This document shows, one piece after another, positions 12,396-15,355 of a stretch of 15,355 nucleotides of DNA. The notes beneath the pieces were generated by a model. The model had not been told where the DNA came from, searched no databases, and saw only the letters and a program-made list of their open reading frames with translations. Each line of letters starts with the position of its first letter. Position 1 is the stretch's first letter. Made by a program: the position numbers and the translations under genes. The stretch comes from Victivallales bacterium (lineage in GTDB: Bacteria; Verrucomicrobiota; Lentisphaeria; Oligosphaerales; Lenti-02), in the NCBI GenBank assembly GCA_018648945.1, contig JABGQJ010000104.1:1-15355 (forward strand), read 5' to 3'.

Positions 12396-14807
12396 ATGCA
12401 AAGACTCGCCGCCATCTGCATGGTCCTCTTCGCCTGTGCCACGTGCCGCTCCCCCGGGGCGGACCTGCCGATTGTGGTCAACCATGAGCCACGAGCCGTC
12501 ATCGTTGTGGCGCGCCAGGCATCGGGCGCGTGCAAGAATGCGGCGGCAGAGCTGCAGGAGTATGTGAAGAGATCCACCGGTGCAACGCTGCGGATCATCA
12601 CCGATGACGTGCCCCGTGGCGACGCGGCGGTGGTGGCGATCGGCGCGACGCAGTTGGCTGCCCAGGCTGGCCTGGCCGTGCGCTCGACCGATCCCGAAGC
12701 CTTCCGGATCGTACGTAAGGGGAACGCCGTGTATTTGCTCGGCAAGGACGAGAAGGGCTACGGGAAATACTTCAGCTACAGCCTCGGCAGTGGCGTGGAA
12801 TTCGCTACCTACGAATTCCTCGAACGCGTCTGCGGCGTGCGTTGGCTGAGGCCTGGGCCGAAGGGGACGTTTGTGCCTGAGCGGGCAACCCTCGTCGTGC
12901 CGGATCTGGATATCGAGCAAGCGCCAAGCTACCAGTACCGCAGTTCCAGCTACTGGTACGAGAGGAAAGCCGCGAAAGTCCACGACACGCCCTACTGGCA
13001 TGATCGCGTGAAACGCGAACGCGGGCAACTGTTCGACTGGCTCAAGCACAACAAGATCAACAGCTGCTGGCTTGTACCGGGGGGCCACACCCACCGGAAC
13101 ATCGTCAAGAAGGAGGAGTACGCGGAGCACCCCGAGTACTTCGCACTCGTGGGCGGAACCCGGAAGCCCAAGGGCGGCAAGCAGGGAGGGTGGCAGCTCT
13201 GCACGTCCAATCCCGACGTCGCCCTGCGCGCTGCGGAATACGCGCGCAAGCTCCTCGGCCAGGGCAGGCTCATGGTAGCCGTGAGCCCCAATGACGGCGG
13301 CGGACACTGTGAGTGCGACACGTGCCGTGCGCTCGACGTGCCGGGCTGGACCGCGAAGAATCGATACGGCACCGAATACACCGTGCTCTCCGACCGCTAC
13401 GCCACCTTCGCCAACGCCGTGGCCCGGCAGCTCGCCCCCGACTTTCCCGACCGCTTCATTGGCTACTCTGGCTACGCGGCGTACCGGCAACCGCCCCGAC
13501 GCGTCACCTTGGAGCCCAACATCATGATGTGGCTCATCCAACGCCAGTGGTACAACTGGAAACCAGGCGAGCGCGAGGAGTTCCACGACTTCTACAAGCA
13601 ATGGCGCACCGTCCAGCCCGACACCTTCGTGATGTCCGGCGAGTTCCTCTCGCACGAGTTCCGCTGGGGAGCGCCCTGGTCCATCATCCCCCTCGATGCC
13701 GAGGTGGTCAAGTGGGCCGGGCAGTCCTACAAGGTCAAGAGCGGCTTCGCCACCATCCAGAACGACTGGGCCAACAACGGCATCAAGTACTACACCTTCA
13801 TGCGTCTACTCTGGGATGCCACGCAGGATCTCGACGCGGTCCTGGACGACTACTGCGCGGCCACCTACGGCGCGGCGGCCAAGCCCATGCGCCAATACTG
13901 GGACCGGTTGGAACGCGGCGAGAAGGAGTGGCAGGAGCAGCTCAAGGAGAAGCCGGGCCTGCTGCAAGTGGCCTTCGACATGCCACTGATCTACGACGCG
14001 GGTGTACTCGGCGACTGTCGGCAACGCCTGGGCGAGGCCGCACAGCAGGCCAGCACGGAGTGGGCCAAGGCGAATGTCGAATTCTGCCGTCGCGGCTTCG
14101 ATTACACCGAGATGACGACCCAGGCCATGTCGCTCTACCACCAGTTTCAGAAGGCCGAGGATCTGCCGACCGTCGAGCGCGTCACCAGCCAACTGCGGCC
14201 GCTGTGGGCAAGGCGCCGCGCCTTCATCGAGGCCCAGCGCGACGAAGGTGTCGTGGGCTACGGGCAGTTCAACCTCATGATCCTCGATGCCAGCAAGTTC
14301 GGCAACCAGCAGTCCTTCGAGCAGCGCTTTGCGTTTCTTGAGAAGCTCCGGCCAAATACACTGCTTAACCCCGGCTTCGAAGATGGCCTATGGGGTACAT
14401 GGTTCCGGTACAACGAGGGCCCGGGCGCGCGGTTGGCCAAGGAGAATCCCCGCGGCGGTGCCCGTTGCATGGCCATTGCCGAGCAGGGCTGGATCATGCA
14501 GTTTCTCGCCCTCGTGCCGGGGCGCAAGTACCGCATCACCGGCTGGATGCGCACGGAAAATGTGGACCGCGCCGGCATTCGGGTCTGCAACTACGACCGC
14601 CCCGCCTTCATGCGCTTCAGCATGCTCTCCCGCAAGACCGCACACCTACGCTGGGCCGGTCGCAACACCCTCACCGGCACCCACGGCTGGCAGCAGGCAT
14701 CCGTCGATTTCGTGCCCGAGGCACCCGAGGTCCGCATCGAATGCCATGTCGGTGGCAACCGGGGCGAAGCCTTCTACGATGACATCACACTGGAGCAGAT
14801 CGACTGA
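12396..14807 (+). CDS. Secreted DUF4838-domain protein with alpha-glucuronidase-like N-terminus and C-terminal carbohydrate-binding-like domain
   Basis: An 803-residue exported protein. Residues 1-22 are a signal peptide; LFAC (11-14) is a poor lipobox, so lipoprotein status is unclear. Residues 25-170 resemble the N-terminal domain of GH67 alpha-glucuronidases (AAAELQEYVKRSTGATLRI, 49-67; YATYEFLE-like FATYEFLERVCGVRWL, 136-151). The DUF4838 core (180-490) contains LVPGGHTHRNIV (226-237), HPEYFALVGG (245-254), the signature SPNDGGGHCECDTC (297-310) and FIGYSGYAAY (354-363). A helical region (490-650) leads to a CBM4/9-like sandwich (655-803) opening with LLNPGFEDG and closing with FYDDITLEQ. 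DUF4838 proteins occur in polysaccharide-use loci and are suspected glycosidases, but no reaction is established here. GAGGAG lies 8 nt before the ATG. The gene is co-oriented with the tandem hydrolase and the SGNH gene. Confidence 0.88.
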   Translation: MQRLAAICMVLFACATCRSPGADLPIVVNHEPRAVIVVARQASGACKNAAAELQEYVKRSTGATLRIITDDVPRGDAAVVAIGATQLAAQAGLAVRSTDPEAFRIVRKGNAVYLLGKDEKGYGKYFSYSLGSGVEFATYEFLERVCGVRWLRPGPKGTFVPERATLVVPDLDIEQAPSYQYRSSSYWYERKAAKVHDTPYWHDRVKRERGQLFDWLKHNKINSCWLVPGGHTHRNIVKKEEYAEHPEYFALVGGTRKPKGGKQGGWQLCTSNPDVALRAAEYARKLLGQGRLMVAVSPNDGGGHCECDTCRALDVPGWTAKNRYGTEYTVLSDRYATFANAVARQLAPDFPDRFIGYSGYAAYRQPPRRVTLEPNIMMWLIQRQWYNWKPGEREEFHDFYKQWRTVQPDTFVMSGEFLSHEFRWGAPWSIIPLDAEVVKWAGQSYKVKSGFATIQNDWANNGIKYYTFMRLLWDATQDLDAVLDDYCAATYGAAAKPMRQYWDRLERGEKEWQEQLKEKPGLLQVAFDMPLIYDAGVLGDCRQRLGEAAQQASTEWAKANVEFCRRGFDYTEMTTQAMSLYHQFQKAEDLPTVERVTSQLRPLWARRRAFIEAQRDEGVVGYGQFNLMILDASKFGNQQSFEQRFAFLEKLRPNTLLNPGFEDGLWGTWFRYNEGPGARLAKENPRGGARCMAIAEQGWIMQFLALVPGRKYRITGWMRTENVDRAGIRVCNYDRPAFMRFSMLSRKTAHLRWAGRNTLTGTHGWQQASVDFVPEAPEVRIECHVGGNRGEAFYDDITLEQID

Positions 14808-14852
14808 GACGATGGCGTTTGCCACCACTCAGCGAACTGCTCGCGTGCTCTC

Positions 14853-14876
14853 CGCTGGCGGGCTATCTTCCCAGCG
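14853..14876 (+). other. Stem-loop between the DUF4838 and SGNH genes
   Basis: CGCTGG and CCAGCG form a perfect 6-bp stem with a 12-nt loop. No T-tract follows, so I do not call it an intrinsic terminator. It could mark processing between the two messages, or be incidental. Confidence 0.25.
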
Positions 14877-14886
14877 ACCAACCAGA

Positions 14887-14898
14887 GTCAAATACGCG
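14887..14898 (-). repeat. Possible inverted third copy of the shared upstream core
   Basis: On the minus strand CGCGTATTTGAC resembles CGCGAATTTGAC at 12357-12367 and its flank (11 of 12). It lies 15 bp before the SGNH start codon. The reversed orientation and shorter match make it doubtful. Confidence 0.2.
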
Positions 14899-14913
14899 AA
14901 CGGGAATCAGACC

Positions 14914-15355
14914 ATGCAGAAAGCAAACGCGAGCGCCCTCCGGAAGATCCCTCTGCTCCTCTTCGCGGCCCTGCTGGTCACGGGAATCGAGACGTCCCGG
15001 GCGGCAGAGAAGAAGACGCTGAACGTCCTCTTCATCGGCAACAGCTACACGGCCCGGCACGACCTGGCCAAGGTCGTGAAGGCAATGGCCGAAGCCGGCA
15101 ATCCGGGACTGACTTTTGACATCACCGAAGTAATCTACGGCGGGCGGCGCCTAGTCGATCACTGGCGCCTTGGGACACAGAACTACATCCGGATCGCTGA
15201 GCTGACAATCGCCGAGGAAAAGGCGACCATCGAGGGTCTCAGAAAGGCAGTCAAGGCTGATCCCAAGGACAGGTACGCCAAGGGGGCGCTCCGGCGTCAC
15301 CAAGGCTTGCTCAGGAATCTCGATTCCCAGCGCAAGGAATGGGACATCGTCGTCC
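14914..15355 (+). CDS. Secreted SGNH/GDSL-type hydrolase, 3' end beyond window
   Basis: The first 147 residues of an exported protein. Residues 1-30 are a signal peptide (basic start, LLLFAALLVTGI core, SRA-A cleavage). Directly after it, LNVLFIGNSYTARHDL (36-51) is SGNH block I with the nucleophile at Ser44; the GDS triad of classical esterases reads GNS, as is common in the DUF4886-like branch. VIYGGRRLVDHW (about 75-86) fits block II, where Gly forms the oxyanion hole. A charged helical insertion follows (about 95-140), then WDIVV, which in this family precedes the block III 'LQ..S' stretch. The C-terminal Asp-x-x-His lies outside the window. The ATG is chosen because it gives the signal peptide directly; the ribosome-binding site (CGGGAA) is weak. 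A sugar-ester deacetylase role is inference from the neighbourhood. Confidence 0.82.
   Translation, partial: MQKANASALRKIPLLLFAALLVTGIETSRAAEKKTLNVLFIGNSYTARHDLAKVVKAMAEAGNPGLTFDITEVIYGGRRLVDHWRLGTQNYIRIAELTIAEEKATIEGLRKAVKADPKDRYAKGALRRHQGLLRNLDSQRKEWDIVV

Noticed and set aside
12051..13655. A 534-codon open frame on the minus strand, antisense to the hydrolase end and the DUF4838 gene
   Set aside because: Low-complexity, Ala/Val/Gly/Arg-rich translation without recognisable motifs, bridging two clear plus-strand genes; a shadow frame of GC-rich coding DNA.

Overview
The window (15,355 bp, clearly GC-rich) looks like a catabolic island from a free-living heterotrophic bacterium that breaks down complex glycans. 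Gene content points to the PVC group (Planctomycetota, Lentisphaerota, Verrucomicrobiota) or to similar sugar-degrading phyla such as Armatimonadota or Hydrogenedentota. The indicators are a DUF4838 protein, URO-D-fold proteins of the MtaA/CmuA type, a two-domain esterase-like hydrolase and large secreted proteins with a CBM9-like front end. This placement is inference from gene families; no phylogenetic marker is present.

Layout. Seven genes on the minus strand (8415 down to 1) form one tight operon: split transketolase N-half and C-half, a URO-D-fold protein, a 994-residue secreted protein with a CBM9-like domain and a probable catalytic barrel, a second URO-D-fold protein, and the alpha and beta subunits of a pyruvate/acetoin-type 2-oxoacid dehydrogenase E1 (beta is cut by the window's left edge). 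Gaps run from an 8-bp overlap to 51 bp. Divergent from it on the plus strand are a ROK-family regulator (8562-9797), a tandem alpha/beta hydrolase (9987-12329), a secreted DUF4838 protein with a carbohydrate-binding-like C-terminus (12396-14807), and the start of a secreted SGNH-type hydrolase that runs off the right edge (14914-15355).

Control region. The divergent intergenic region (8416-8561) is well organised. On the minus strand there is a TTGACA / 17 bp / TACCGT promoter. An 8+8 bp perfect palindrome sits on its predicted transcription start, and a related imperfect 23-bp site lies just before the ROK gene. The simplest reading is that the ROK protein represses the operon and itself through these two sites. 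The operon leader and the hydrolase leader each contain a strong stem-loop, and the hydrolase and DUF4838 upstream regions share a 24-bp element (19/24 identical).

How it may work together (inference). The secreted proteins (994-aa barrel, DUF4838, SGNH) attack a plant or algal polysaccharide outside the cytoplasm. The tandem hydrolase removes an ester group. The ROK protein senses a released sugar. The transketolase and E1 enzymes, both thiamine-diphosphate heteromers, rearrange and oxidatively cleave the carbon skeleton. The two URO-D-like proteins, both lacking the cysteine ligands of classical MtaA, are the most enigmatic part. No transporter, sugar kinase, corrinoid protein, or E2/E3 subunit lies in the window. 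No stretch over 300 bp lacks a gene, and I saw no tRNA, rRNA, CRISPR array, insertion sequence or convincing intrinsic terminator.
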